Shown piece by piece: positions 55,102 through 64,000 of a DNA stretch of 64,000 nucleotides. The stretch covers positions 124,001 through 188,000 of the forward strand of contig JAWWNJ010000228.1 in the NCBI GenBank assembly GCA_037176885.1, in the 5' to 3' direction. The notes beneath the pieces are model-generated. The model was not told where the DNA came from. It saw only the letters and a program-made list of their open reading frames with translations, and ran no database searches. Origin of the DNA: Favolaschia claudopus (lineage: Eukaryota; Basidiomycota; Agaricomycetes; Agaricales; Mycenaceae). A program made the translations under genes and the position numbers. Numbering within the stretch: the stretch's first letter is position 1; the number at the start of each line of letters is the position of its first letter.

Positions 55102-55493
55102 GGTTATGGGCCCCGGCCTTTGAACATCTCCTGAGTTTATCATCCTGAGATCTCATCCCTCTGCGCTCTTCACTCTCTTTGCCCTTATAGTGTGTGTGTT
55201 TAAGTCTTGTAGTTAGGAACACCAACTGTTGGGACAAATCCTCTTTGAGAGGTAGTCTTTGATCCACCAGAAAACAAACGGTAGTCAATCCTGTTGATTC
55301 TGGGGTTAGGGCCTAAGTGCCTTACAACTGGGTGTTCTTTAGCATCAGTTACATACACATACCTACTTTAGTTGCCTCTTCTCACACACACACTCCTGAG
55401 GGCGCCATCTGTTTGTGCAGGTGGTTCTAGCTTATCATCCATCTTTCCTGCGCATTTTCCATTCCCTATATCCCCCCATATTCTCTCTCTGCC
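55102..55493 (+). other. Copia leader between LTR and gag
   Basis: It starts with GGTTATGGGCCCCGG, a likely primer-binding site, followed by untranslated leader up to the gag ATG at 55494. No separate gene is seen. Confidence 0.6.
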
Positions 55494-56250
55494 ATGACTC
55501 ATGATGAGAGGCTTCCCATCCTTACCAAGGAGTCTATATTCTCCAACTGGTCCAGTGACTCCAAGGCTAAACTCAAAGCCAAGGGTGTCTGGTCCTATTG
55601 TCTGCCTGCAGCTTCTGATGCAGAGATTAATGCAGAAGCTAGAGACAGATGCTCTGGTCTCCTATGGCAGATGTTGGGTGATGATGTCAAGCCTCTTGTT
55701 AAGGAACATGAGGATGATCCTTGCGCTCTTTGGACAGCTTTGGAACAGCGCTTTTCCCCTAGAAAGGCAGGCGCTCGTTTCACTGCCTACCGCACTCTCA
55801 CCTCTATTCGTCTTGGTGAGGGTGAGAGCTTAGTCTCTCTGGTTGGTCGCACTGCTACTGCCATGAGAGCGCTCAAAGAGTCTCGCACCAAGGACTTCAC
55901 TCTAGACAATGCAGATGCAGAGTTGCATGCTATGGTCCTCCTTATGGCTCTCCCTGATGAAGGGCGCTTTGCTATTCTTAAAGCGCCCTTTGAGCAATCT
56001 CCTGATGATCTGGATGCCACTAAAGTCGAACTTGCCTATACCAATGACCAGGCATTCAGATCTGCTAATCAGGGAGATGCCAACCAGAATCCTCTCTCTG
56101 GTCTGGCCATGGCTGCATCCACCTCTGCTCCTGCTGCCCCCTCATCTCCTGCTGTTGCTCTTGCTGCTGCACCACCTCCTGTACCTGCTGCGACTTCGGT
56201 CTGCCCAGGGTGTGGGAAGCCAGGCCACTATCTCAATCGCTGCTTCAAGT
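55494..56250 (+). CDS. gag: Copia Gag, intact through its zinc knuckle
   Basis: The ATG follows a CT-rich leader (CTGCCATGACTC). MTHDERLPILTKESIFSNWS, LWTALEQRFSPRKAGARFTA, MRALKESRTKDFTLDNADAE and LLMALPDEGRFAILKAPFEQ are typical of Copia Gag. An Ala/Pro-rich linker leads to CPGCGKPGHYLNRCFKF (CX2CX4HX4C). Directly after the knuckle the protease is missing and the sequence jumps into integrase. Confidence 0.75.
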
Positions 56251-57778
56251 TCCTTTTCCACTGGACATCGTGCATCTGCACCTCTTGAATTAATGCACTC
56301 TGATCTGAAGCAGTACAAAGTGTTCACCCGTGAGGGGTGGAGGCATCGTATTGTCTTTGTTGATGATCACACAAGCTTCAAAGTGTGTATGCACATGAAG
56401 CGCAAGAGTGGTGCGCTCAATGCATTCAAGGTGTTCAAAGCTTATGCTGAGAATCACTTTGGTTGCAAAATCAAAGAGTTTCAAGAGGATGAAGGTGGGG
56501 AGTACATGTCTCTAGAGTTTGAGGATTTCCTTACCTCTTGTGGCATTGTGCGCCGTCATTCGACAAGGAATAGACCGCAGCAGAACGGGACAGCAGAGCG
56601 TGCTAATCGCACGATTGATGAGCACACTACGGCTATGCTACATGAAGCTAATCTGCCGCCTTCTTTTAAAGCACTTGCAGTTGCAGCTAGGCAAGCTGGG
56701 CGTGAATGGTACAAGGTCCTGTGTGCAAAGCTGGTCAAGATGGGCTTCACATGTCTCCAGTCTGACCGCTCTTGCTTCATCTTCGCTAGAGGCTTGACGC
56801 GTGTCATCATTCCTATCTATGTTGATGACAGCACCATCGCTGCTAAAGACGATGCTGAAATTGACAAGGTCATTGAAGAGCTCTCTAAAGAGTTCAAGCT
56901 CAAAGATCTTGGTCCCACAGAGTGGTTGTTGGGTATCAAGATCGAGCGTGACCCCCAGACTGGAGCCATTACCCTATCTCAGCGCCAGTATGCTCTGGAC
57001 ATGCTTGAGGACTTCAACATGTCGGACTGTCATCCTGTTTCAACGCCAATGCTCCCTGGTCTAGTTTTGACCAAGGAGATGGGTGCTAAGTCAGATGAGG
57101 AAGCCAAGAAGTACCATGGCATCTACATCTCTGCCGTTGGTCGCCTCATCTATTTGGCTACTCAAACACGTCCTGACTTGTCCTATGTTGTTGGAGTTCT
57201 TGCACGGTTCAATTCCAATCCTGGTGAACTCCACTGGAAGGCTGTCAAGCATGTGTTCCGTTACATCAAAGGGACACTTGATTATGGCATTACCTATACG
57301 AAATCACCTCAGCCCGTGCCTCCCATCACTTATGCTGATGCCAATCATGGCGGTTGTCCAGACACTGGCAAAAGCACTGGAGGTTATGTGGTAATGATGT
57401 GTCGTGGACCAGTGAGCTGGAGGAGCAAGTTGCAATCTACTGTCTACTGAGGCAGAATATCTTGCTGCCTTGGAAGCTGGGAAGGAGATCAAGTGGGTGC
57501 GCAATTTGCTCCATGAACTGGGCTATGGAGTGTCTGGCCCTTCCCTTCTCCTCATGGACAACCAGTCTGCAATCCAGGTTGCCAAAAATCCTGAGCACCA
57601 TGGACGTATGAAGCACTTGGACTTGGCCTTTTACTGGCTCAGAGATCAAGTTGCCAAACGGTTCATCTCTGTGGACTATGTTCCCACTGGAGATCAACTT
57701 GCAGATATCCTAACCAAGGCCCTTGCACGTCCTCTTGTGGAAAAGTTGCGTGGTCTAATAGGATTACGGGGGAGATGA
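56251..57778 (+). pseudogene. pol: Copia integrase, RT and RNase H with two deletions and a frameshift
   Basis: The integrase core keeps HSDLKQYK, QEDEGGEYMS and NGTAERANRT. A deletion joins FKALAVAA to GREWYKVLCAKLVKMGF, removing the integrase tail and the first part of RT. RT keeps IIPIYVDDSTIAAKDDAEID. RNase H reads ADANHGGCPDTGKSTGG and then meets a stop after LQSTVY, because 11 bp present in copy A (53450s) are absent here. Past the shift it runs through NQSAIQVAKNPEHHGR to the end at 57778. Confidence 0.8.
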
Positions 57779-57804
57779 GCGAGACTTGTCTCGTCACGGG
57801 GGAG

Positions 57805-58185
57805 TGTTGGAATGTGGGTTTTGCCTCTGACATCTCTCACTCTCATGAGTGTCACCACTTTGATCCTTCATGCTCCTATCATCAATATCTGATCCTACTG
57901 ATCCTATGCATCCCTCTGATCCTTTATGATCCTATCATTGATACCTGATCCTACTGATCCTATGTCCCTTGTTCCCAATTAGGTAGTTCCTTTGTGCCCA
58001 ATTAGGTCTTCCCTTTATCTTACCATATGTAGCATTCCCTTTGTTCTTGTACCTATATATACAGCCTAGCTAGTGCCTTGAGTCCTCAGTTCTCACTGTT
58101 GACTTCAGGCAAGTATCTACTTCACATTGCAATCTACTAGAGTTCTCACTGTTGACTTCAGACCTCTGTGCTTGCCTGTTCAACA
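57805..58185 (+). repeat. Copia right LTR
   Basis: 381 bp; same ends as the left LTR, with a different internal segment (TCTTACCATATGTAGCATTC) before the shared promoter-like stretch. Confidence 0.85.
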
Positions 58186-58216
58186 CGCGCGTCAAGGGAA
58201 TTCAAACTCAGATCGA

Positions 58217-58271
58217 CCAGCCTGTCTATCGACACAAACTCCCCAATGTAAATCTTCGATAGACAGGCTGG
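58217..58271. repeat. 16-bp perfect hairpin
   Basis: CCAGCCTGTCTATCGA (58217-58232) is inverted at 58256-58271, just beyond the Copia right LTR. Confidence 0.75.
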
Positions 58272-58724
58272 AATCGAGCCTAACCAGCCGTAGGGAGGGA
58301 CGCGAGCGCAGCGAGCCGGCCGTGCTTAAGCTTGTCTGTCCAAAAAGTCAATAGCTTCTTTTTCACGGCCGGACTCCCTCGTGAACAAGCAGCAAAGGAA
58401 TACAACATACGTTTTTTGAGTACCTCAAATATAGCGCCACCGCTTGAGATGCTCGATGGCATCTTGGATCAGCTTGAGTAAGCTTCTGCTGGCAACTTGT
58501 GAACTGCACCGGTTACTGAAGCTGCCCCAGCTCACCCCCTCCCCGAACGCATCACGTGAATTTAAAATGCATAAGCACCTCGGTGGAGAGTCGGAAGGGT
58601 GTGAAAGATGCTTTGAGAGCACCAAATCGACGAATTTAACAGTGTAAATGCGTAAATATGACGGAAATTAGGACCCCAGTGCGGTGTACCCACTGGATAT
58701 ACCTTTTTTACTTTGGAAGCTATT

Positions 58725-58940
58725 GTGGAAGCTTTAGTCTAGTGGTTATCGCTCATCTATTTCGACGAGAAGGCGTAGTTCAAGGTCACGCGTTCGATTT
58801 TGCTTCGGCGTAGCAAAATTTCCTTTTATGGCCCCTTTTTTCTGAATGTCATTTGCAGTTGCCAATTGACAGGCCCTTTTTTTTTTTAGCCATCTTGCTT
58901 TTTCTGAATGTCATTTGCAGTTGCCAATTGACAAGTCTTT
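58725..58940 (+). repeat. tRNA-like SINE head with duplicated tail segment
   Basis: TAGTCTAGTGGTTATCGC (58735) matches a pol III box A and GCGTTCGATTT (58790) matches box B, about 45 bases apart. The stems do not form a proper tRNA. The following T-rich part holds two copies of CTGAATGTCATTTGCAGTTG (58842 and 58904, period 62). Confidence 0.5.
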
Positions 58941-59112
58941 CTTGTGCCTTTTTGCTTTCCACTCTGTCTTTCCACATCAATTGGGGAGGTAGGGAGGGTT
59001 TCAACTGTATGCCAAGGAAATAAATTGTCTAGTTCATAGCCCTTATATCTAGTTACTTCTAGTTATAAATATATGGAATGTGAAACCCCTGCTCTGGGCT
59101 AGTCCATAAATA

Positions 59113-59678
59113 CAGTCGCTAACCCCGAAGCGAAACAATACTAGGAAGCGAAACGCCCGCCAAATACAAGGTCAATGCTTTCCCCTGGGGCCAAATCTTT
59201 GCATCCAAGCATGCCACTATCTGAGCACCTGGAATACAAAAGGAATTGTCTTGAAAGTCCTCCCACCGCCAGCAATAGCGTTGTTTATTTGGGCTTTGTT
59301 TACGCAGGCAAATGCACCAATGCGAAATATTATTTTCTCCGATGGAATTATGACCGGTGATGTACAGTAGTGATATAGAAAGTCATTTTGAACCGGATTG
59401 CATCGAAAGTACTGGACAAACTCGTAGATTTGCGAAGGATGGCTCATTTTGTTGTGTTTTGAAGTGTTTCGCTATGACGTTATTTGGCGATATTTGACTC
59501 GTCCCCAAAATTGCCCTCGCTCTCAGCGAAAACAGGCTCAAACCGCTCAAACTCTTTTGTTACGCGGTAGCTAGAAGGCCAACTAGCAGGTCTATAACAA
59601 ATCTTAGGCTGTTTGGTATTCTGATTGTCCCAGAATCCAGCGGAAACACTGATCGTTTCGCTTCGGGGTTAGCGACTG
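59113..59678. mobile_element. 566-bp MITE, 24-bp perfect TIRs, TA duplication
   Basis: CAGTCGCTAACCCCGAAGCG.. at 59113 is inverted at 59655-59678, with TA outside each end (59111-59112 and 59679-59680). The CAGT start and TA duplication fit the pogo group. No coding capacity is seen. Confidence 0.85.
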
Positions 59679-59926
59679 TATAGTGAAATTTTGGGAGGCA
59701 GAAAACAATAAACACTACAATTCACTGGAGACACCCTTAATTGGTGATGTTGGGGGCTTGAACCTCTCAAAATGCTTCAAGGTCAATTTGGTACATTATT
59801 CCGTCTCACCGCGCATAATACTGGGCGATCCTGGGCATACTTAAAGTCGAAAAGCACTTCAAAAAAAGCGCAGACCACCTCCCTCAGCCATCATATGATC
59901 ACGTGATGTGTTCGGGGAGGGGGTGA

Positions 59927-60392
59927 CTCGTTACTGATTCAATACGAGCTGTGGGACCCGTGCCTTCGCCACTCAGGACCTTTAACAGTTCAGATTTCGC
60001 GCTCACTTGCTGCTTTCAAGGCCGACGGCGCCGCACTGCCGCTCGCTGCACTCGCCGGCGCGCGTCGCCGCGGGGAGAGCGTGGGTAAGTCCACGTGCGC
60101 AGCACGTGGTTTCCTGTCAAAGGCTGTGCCGTGCCCTTTTAAAGTATAGGATTGATCTACTGTTCACGTGACTGGCTGAGGGCTGTAGTATGCAATAAAC
60201 AAGGACAAAGTCTTTGAACGGTGGCTGACAGGTTTCCAGATTTAGAAAATCCACTCAAACTCGTTCAATCTGGGGCTAAAGTGGAAGAAATCTGACCTGT
60301 GGCTTCACCCAGCTATAGGGCATCTTCTGATACCAAAATCTAAGCAAATGACCACGAAATGATTGAGTTTGGAATTGCCTGCGTGACTAATA
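59927..60392. other. Noncoding, GC-rich patch
   Basis: It contains a CpG-rich stretch (60020-60100) and the palindrome CCACGTGC GCA GCACGTGG (60092-60110). No gene is recognised. Confidence 0.4.
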
Positions 60393-61896
60393 CTCGTCAT
60401 CACAGAAAGTAACCGGAAATCGTGTTATTGCAACGCGGTCATGTGATGTTCCCACGGAACTCGAGCCCTATATGGAACTTCATGATATAATGAACACCTG
60501 GCATGAGTTTTGTGGAGGGTAGCTTTCTCTACTTCACTTGGGAGCTATCCCAAATCTGTGAGTTCCAAAACTGTGAGCAGTTCACTCAGAAACTGGAAGG
60601 AAAATACGACCCAATATCCGCGTAAGAGGCAAAACCGGTGGTTCTGCTTACACACGTTGACTTGACAGATACATACGCTCCTGTTCATGATCTTGTTTTG
60701 ATCTTGGACCTGAGCTGTTGGCAAGTAGATATGCAAACAAAGACTTTGTCCATAAATGGTGAAATCGAAAATTTGCCTCAAACTACTGTTGTCTGATGAC
60801 AGGGAAACACCCCAGAATAATAGTTTGAAGCCATTTCATGTGACTTTGAGTGGTTCTCGAGCAACTGCCTTCCATGCTCTGCCCTCCAGCCCCGGAGATG
60901 TGGTAACGCTAGCGCTGGCCAAAAATATAATACGAAAAATATATTCTGAATATATTCAATGGAATACGAATACGATACGGCTCGGGGAGGGGAAGTGAAT
61001 ATGAATATGGAAGAATATGACTACGATACGATATGAATATGAGTACGATATGGGCCCCAGCGTATTCAAATATATTTTACCACAACTTTTGCCATCAAAT
61101 GTGTTCCGGCCCTTGGAGCCAAACATAATGCCTGTCCGGCCGGCTGACAACCGTTGTCCCGGGCTCCCGACGGCTCGGCAACAGTTCCGGCGCATCCCCG
61201 GGCATCTCGGGTGAACACCGACCATCACAACAATTTGATCTGGCTTTGTATCTCAGTGTTGGGGTGGAGATTCTTCCTTAGAAATGCACTATAATGCATT
61301 GAAGCAGCATGAGAGGAGGATATGTCCTCATTTGAGCTGTTTTTGGAGCACTTCGTTGAAAATTTTGCAACCCAAAATATATTTGAATATATTCAAAATA
61401 TATTCGTATTCAACCCTATGACTATGAGTACAATATACTACGAATATGATACGGTCCTGGGAGGCAAATACGATACGGATATGAATACGATACGCCAAAA
61501 GGCATATTATATTCGTATTTGGCCAGCGCTAGGTAACGCACAAGATTGATCATGTCTGCCAGGACGAAATCGTCTGTGTACCGCCTTTGCACAGATCGTT
61601 CGGCCTAAAACCTGTGTGGGTGAGCCATTGCATGCTGCTCTACCCCCTGGATATGTAATACTTCCAAATATATGCCTAGAACATACTCGTATGCATTGAT
61701 TTTGTTAATTTTTGCAGAAATTGAACTGGCCAGATTGTTGTATGTATATGGCAGGAATTGAGCCGTTCTGCCGAGGCTAACTGGTGCATTTGAGGCAGAT
61801 AGATGCCAGAGATTAAGTCCATGTCAATTTGATCATAAAATTCTACGAATTTGCTACGAAATAATCGGATTTCCGGTTACTTTCTGTGATGACGAG
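60393..61896. mobile_element. Second copy of the TA-duplicating 0.88-kb element, with a nested hAT-like MITE
   Basis: CTCGTCATCACAGAAAGTAA... is inverted at the right end, with TA on both sides (60391-60392 and 61897-61898). Without the nested 622-bp MITE and its 8-bp duplication the length is 874 bp, matching the 883-bp copy at 53697, with which it shares the first 80 bp or so in diverged form. Confidence 0.8.
60910..61531. mobile_element. 622-bp hAT-like MITE, AT-rich, 8-bp duplication GGTAACGC
   Basis: TAGCGCTGGCCAAA at 60910 is inverted at 61518-61531. GGTAACGC flanks both ends (60902-60909 and 61532-61539). Both arms are built of GAATACGATACG/GAATATGA-type words. Confidence 0.85.
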
Positions 61897-63232
61897 TATC
61901 TGCTGACAGTCTCGGAACATGGATCCGAAGCTTCGCGAGCTGTTCTCGCCTCGGCGGATCCATGTTACAACGCACAGGGAATGCGAAGAAAAGGGTATCT
62001 GGGCCTGGGATAGTGAGCTGAATGAGCTTGTTCTCCTTATCCCTGCGGTCCTCGCATTACTGGGAGACAATCCAATGCAGAGTGAGTTTGCGTGTCACAT
62101 CGGCCTGCGCGGAAAGCTATTTTGTAGGGCATGCTGGGTGAAGGGAAGTGATGGCTTGGAAGCGGAAGCTCCCGCAACTCCAACTCGACGCAAGGATTCT
62201 CCTGCCAGCGACACCGAAAATCAAGCAGATGATCCCGTTCACAGTCGACCAGGCAGTCCGCAGGCAGACAGCCCGGTTGGTAGCGATGCCGAAAGTACCA
62301 CAAGCAAGGTTAAAAAGAGCCGGGGGAAGCGAGTGAAGGAGACTCTGGAGCAGATGATGTCGCGAGCAAAGTCGTTTGTCAAGGTCATATTCGCCTATGA
62401 TTTTGATAATACTCTCACATCAAGCCATAGATTGGAAAACTACGCACCAGGGAGGAGACTACAGCGACGCTCCGCACTTATTTTGAGGAAGCGTGCACTG
62501 TCAACACGAAAACAAAACTTAGAGATATGCGCACCTCATCTGGTATCAAAGACACATTCCGGCTCTTCTTTCTCGAGAAGTTGTTTGAATCCTATAAGGG
62601 TAAAAAGGGCACACGAGCAAAGCAAGATGCGCTGGACGCCAAGATCCGCACCTTACCCGATAACACAACAAGTCCTGTTTGGCGCATCAAAGGTTCGGCA
62701 GCCCCATCGACAGTCAAACACTGACTGACACCAAGGTGGCAGGTCTGGACTCACACCAAGATACACCAGTCGAAATTCTTCACGTTATTCTCCTCGGTTT
62801 TGTCAAGTACATGTGGCGAGATGTCGTTCAGAATCAACTCAAGAATAAAGACGAACTCAAAAAAACTTCTGGAAACACGACTTAATTGAAGTAATTCCTT
62901 CAATGTTCAAGGACTCGGAATCTCACCTCTCGCCGGCCATACACTCGTTCAGTATTCGGGCTCTCTGACGGGTCGGGATTTCCGTGCCATTGCGCAAGCC
63001 GCACCCTTTGTTGTTTATGATTTAGTTTCCCCAGATTGCCTTGCAACATGGGTGTCTCTTTCAAAGTTGATACCGTTGATCTGGCAGCCGAAAATCCCGG
63101 ATATCGACGCGCACATTAGGCCAATGGGAGTACTGTAGCTTGACTGCTTCGATTTCTAGGCTTTAATCACGGCTGAGATTGACCATTTTCTGATTTGTGC
63201 GGCGCGCTGGACCACACGGTGGTTTAACAAAC
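61897..63232 (+). pseudogene. CMC/Tnp2-like transposase relic, interrupted at both ends
   Basis: DPKLRELFSPRRIHVTTHRE, GIWAWDSELNELVLLIPAVL and LGDNPMQSEFACHIGLRGKL-FCRACWVKG are typical of a mushroom CMC transposase subgroup. A Ser/Pro spacer and a frameshift are followed by TFRLFFLEKLFESYKGKKGT, SPVWRIKG and LDSHQDTPVEILHVILLGFV. Later pieces include HSFSIRALSGRDFRAIAQAA and LITAEIDHFLICAARWTTRW. The left side is cut by the 1.5-kb insert and the right side by an LTR at 63233. It belongs to a different subgroup from the intact gene at 6.4 kb. Confidence 0.65.
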
Positions 63233-64000
63233 TGTCAGGGGATTCCACAGCTATGACATCTTCTGACTTGGGCAGAAGTTCTCTGTCTCCAAGACATCAT
63301 GCTGTGTGCTCACTTATGTCATATCTTACGTCACCTCTTGTATATAAGTAGTTCACTGGGGATCTCTGATCCCCAGGTTTGTTATCGACTTGGCTCCTGG
63401 GCCCTTCTCCCCTTACACAAACCAAAATTCCACATTCTCCTCCATCTCCCCAGTCACATCCTGTCACAGACAGGCCTGGATTCCCACAACTCCCCATGCC
63501 GTAAGCGCCAATCAACAGGTGGCGGCATCGTCGTCCATCAAAAGAAGACATCAGACCAGACCAGAAGAGAGAAGCGAGAAGCCAGGACTCCCTGCTCACC
63601 AGCACCACAGACTCAACTAAGAGCCGGGCATACCTTCTGGTAAGATGAAGGCTTGGAGAGTACACCAGGAGAGACCCGTAAGAAGGATAAAATAAAAACA
63701 CTAGGGTACATGGGTAGAGCCAGAGCCCTTTATATACCTAAGCTCTACTTCCTAAAGTAGAAATAAAACAATAAGAAGAGAGAAGAGAACCTTCATGGTC
63801 ATAACTGAGTACCTCCACAGTCATAGAATGGAGAGAACAATAAGGGAATGAAGAGGGGAGTACCCTCACAGTCATAGATAATAGAATGGAGAGAACAATA
63901 ACAATTGAGAATGGAGCACAGCCCCATAGAATGGAATGGAGCACAGCAATGGAATTCAGAGAGGGATGGTGCCTGAATTGAGAATGAAGCAGACAATCAG
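63233..64000 (+). repeat. Probable LTR start of another element, running toward the window edge
   Basis: TGTCAGGGGATTCCAC interrupts the transposase relic and resembles the Gypsy LTR start at 45926 (TGTCAGGGGAAC). A TATA-like TGTATATAAGTAG (63339) and the palindrome GGGGATCTCTGATCCCC follow. From about 63650 the sequence is purine-rich with imperfect repeats of AGAATGGAGAGAACAATAA. No second copy lies in the window, so the right border is unknown. Confidence 0.45.

Larger units (their letters stand above)
54708..58185 (+). mobile_element. Ty1/Copia element with LTRs at both ends, internally deleted
   Basis: LTRs 54708-55101 and 57805-58185 both start TGTTGGAATGTGGGTTTTGC and end TGCCTGTTCAACA, but differ by several insertions and deletions, so they are not a fresh pair. 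The left LTR also directly follows the 3' coding end and G-rich tract of copy A. Tandem copies that recombined would explain this. The primer-site-like GGTTATGGGCCCCGG follows the left LTR. Confidence 0.85.
58532..59926. mobile_element. About 1.4-kb element with 28-bp TIRs, holding a SINE-like and a MITE insertion
   Basis: TCACCCCCTCCCCGAACGCA..CACGTGA (58532-58559) is inverted with one mismatch at 59899-59926. No clear target duplication is seen. It encloses the tRNA-like unit at 58725 and the MITE at 59113-59678. No coding capacity is seen. Confidence 0.55.

Noticed and set aside
58731..58805. Functional tRNA gene
   Set aside because: Boxes A and B are present but the acceptor, anticodon and T stems do not pair; a SINE head fits better.
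60092..60110. CCACGTGC GCA GCACGTGG palindrome as a regulatory site
   Set aside because: A single E-box-like palindrome in repeat-rich noncoding DNA, with no gene nearby to regulate.
60950..61510. Stand-alone GAATACGATACG microsatellite arrays
   Set aside because: Both AT-rich arms lie inside the TIR-bounded hAT-like MITE and are its own arms.

Overview
The window reads as a genome segment of a mushroom-forming basidiomycete (Agaricomycetes). The evidence is the many introns of about 50-60 bp with GT..AG ends, the CT-rich leaders before start codons, and the transposon families present: CMC/Tnp2-type, PIF/Harbinger, pogo, hAT-like and TA-duplicating MITEs, and chromodomain Ty3/Gypsy and Ty1/Copia elements. 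About 85% of the 64 kb is mobile DNA, much of it nested. Host-like genes lie mainly in the first 6 kb and at 21-23 kb. No tool was run; all gene models, junctions and family calls come from reading the sequence.

Layout. 1-5 kb: a partial coiled-coil-like gene leaving the left edge, a small 4-exon gene, a 6-exon WD40-like protein with a C-terminal membrane segment, and a 5-exon gene ending in Cys-His repeats encoded by a minisatellite. 5.8-10.2 kb: a small Cys-rich gene and an apparently intact 3-exon CMC/Tnp2-like transposase. 10.8-20.9 kb: a very young minus-strand Gypsy element (969-bp LTRs with one difference) that has lost its capsid region. 21.1-23.3 kb: one multi-exon unknown gene and a 3' gene stub. 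23.3-35.3 kb: an old Gypsy element split twice, by a 297-bp MITE in the reverse transcriptase and by a 6.8-kb DNA transposon in the integrase. That transposon encodes a large RNase-H-fold transposase candidate with a DnaQ-like exonuclease domain embedded between its catalytic residues. 35.4-35.8 kb: a MITE with an 8-bp duplication. 37.2-42.8 kb: Copia pieces surrounding a complete two-gene PIF/Harbinger element with 149-bp terminal repeats. 43.5-46 kb: pogo and Copia gag relics. 45.9-50.5 kb: a Gypsy element whose reverse transcriptase core is deleted. 50.5-54.7 kb: a patchwork of a CMC transposase tail, inverted Gypsy, a relic of the young Gypsy family (with the gag that the young copy lacks), and Copia RNase H. 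54.7-58.2 kb: an internally deleted Copia element with both LTRs. 58.2-61.9 kb: nested small non-autonomous elements, one holding a tRNA-like SINE head. 61.9-63.2 kb: a CMC transposase relic cut by an LTR that runs toward the right edge.

How it fits together: most elements are internally deleted and could move only with proteins supplied by relatives. The likely self-sufficient units are the Harbinger pair (38.3-41.7 kb), the CMC transposase (6.4-10.2 kb) and possibly the 6.8-kb exonuclease-bearing element. Several insertions can be dated relative to one another because removing them restores a reading frame in the host element.
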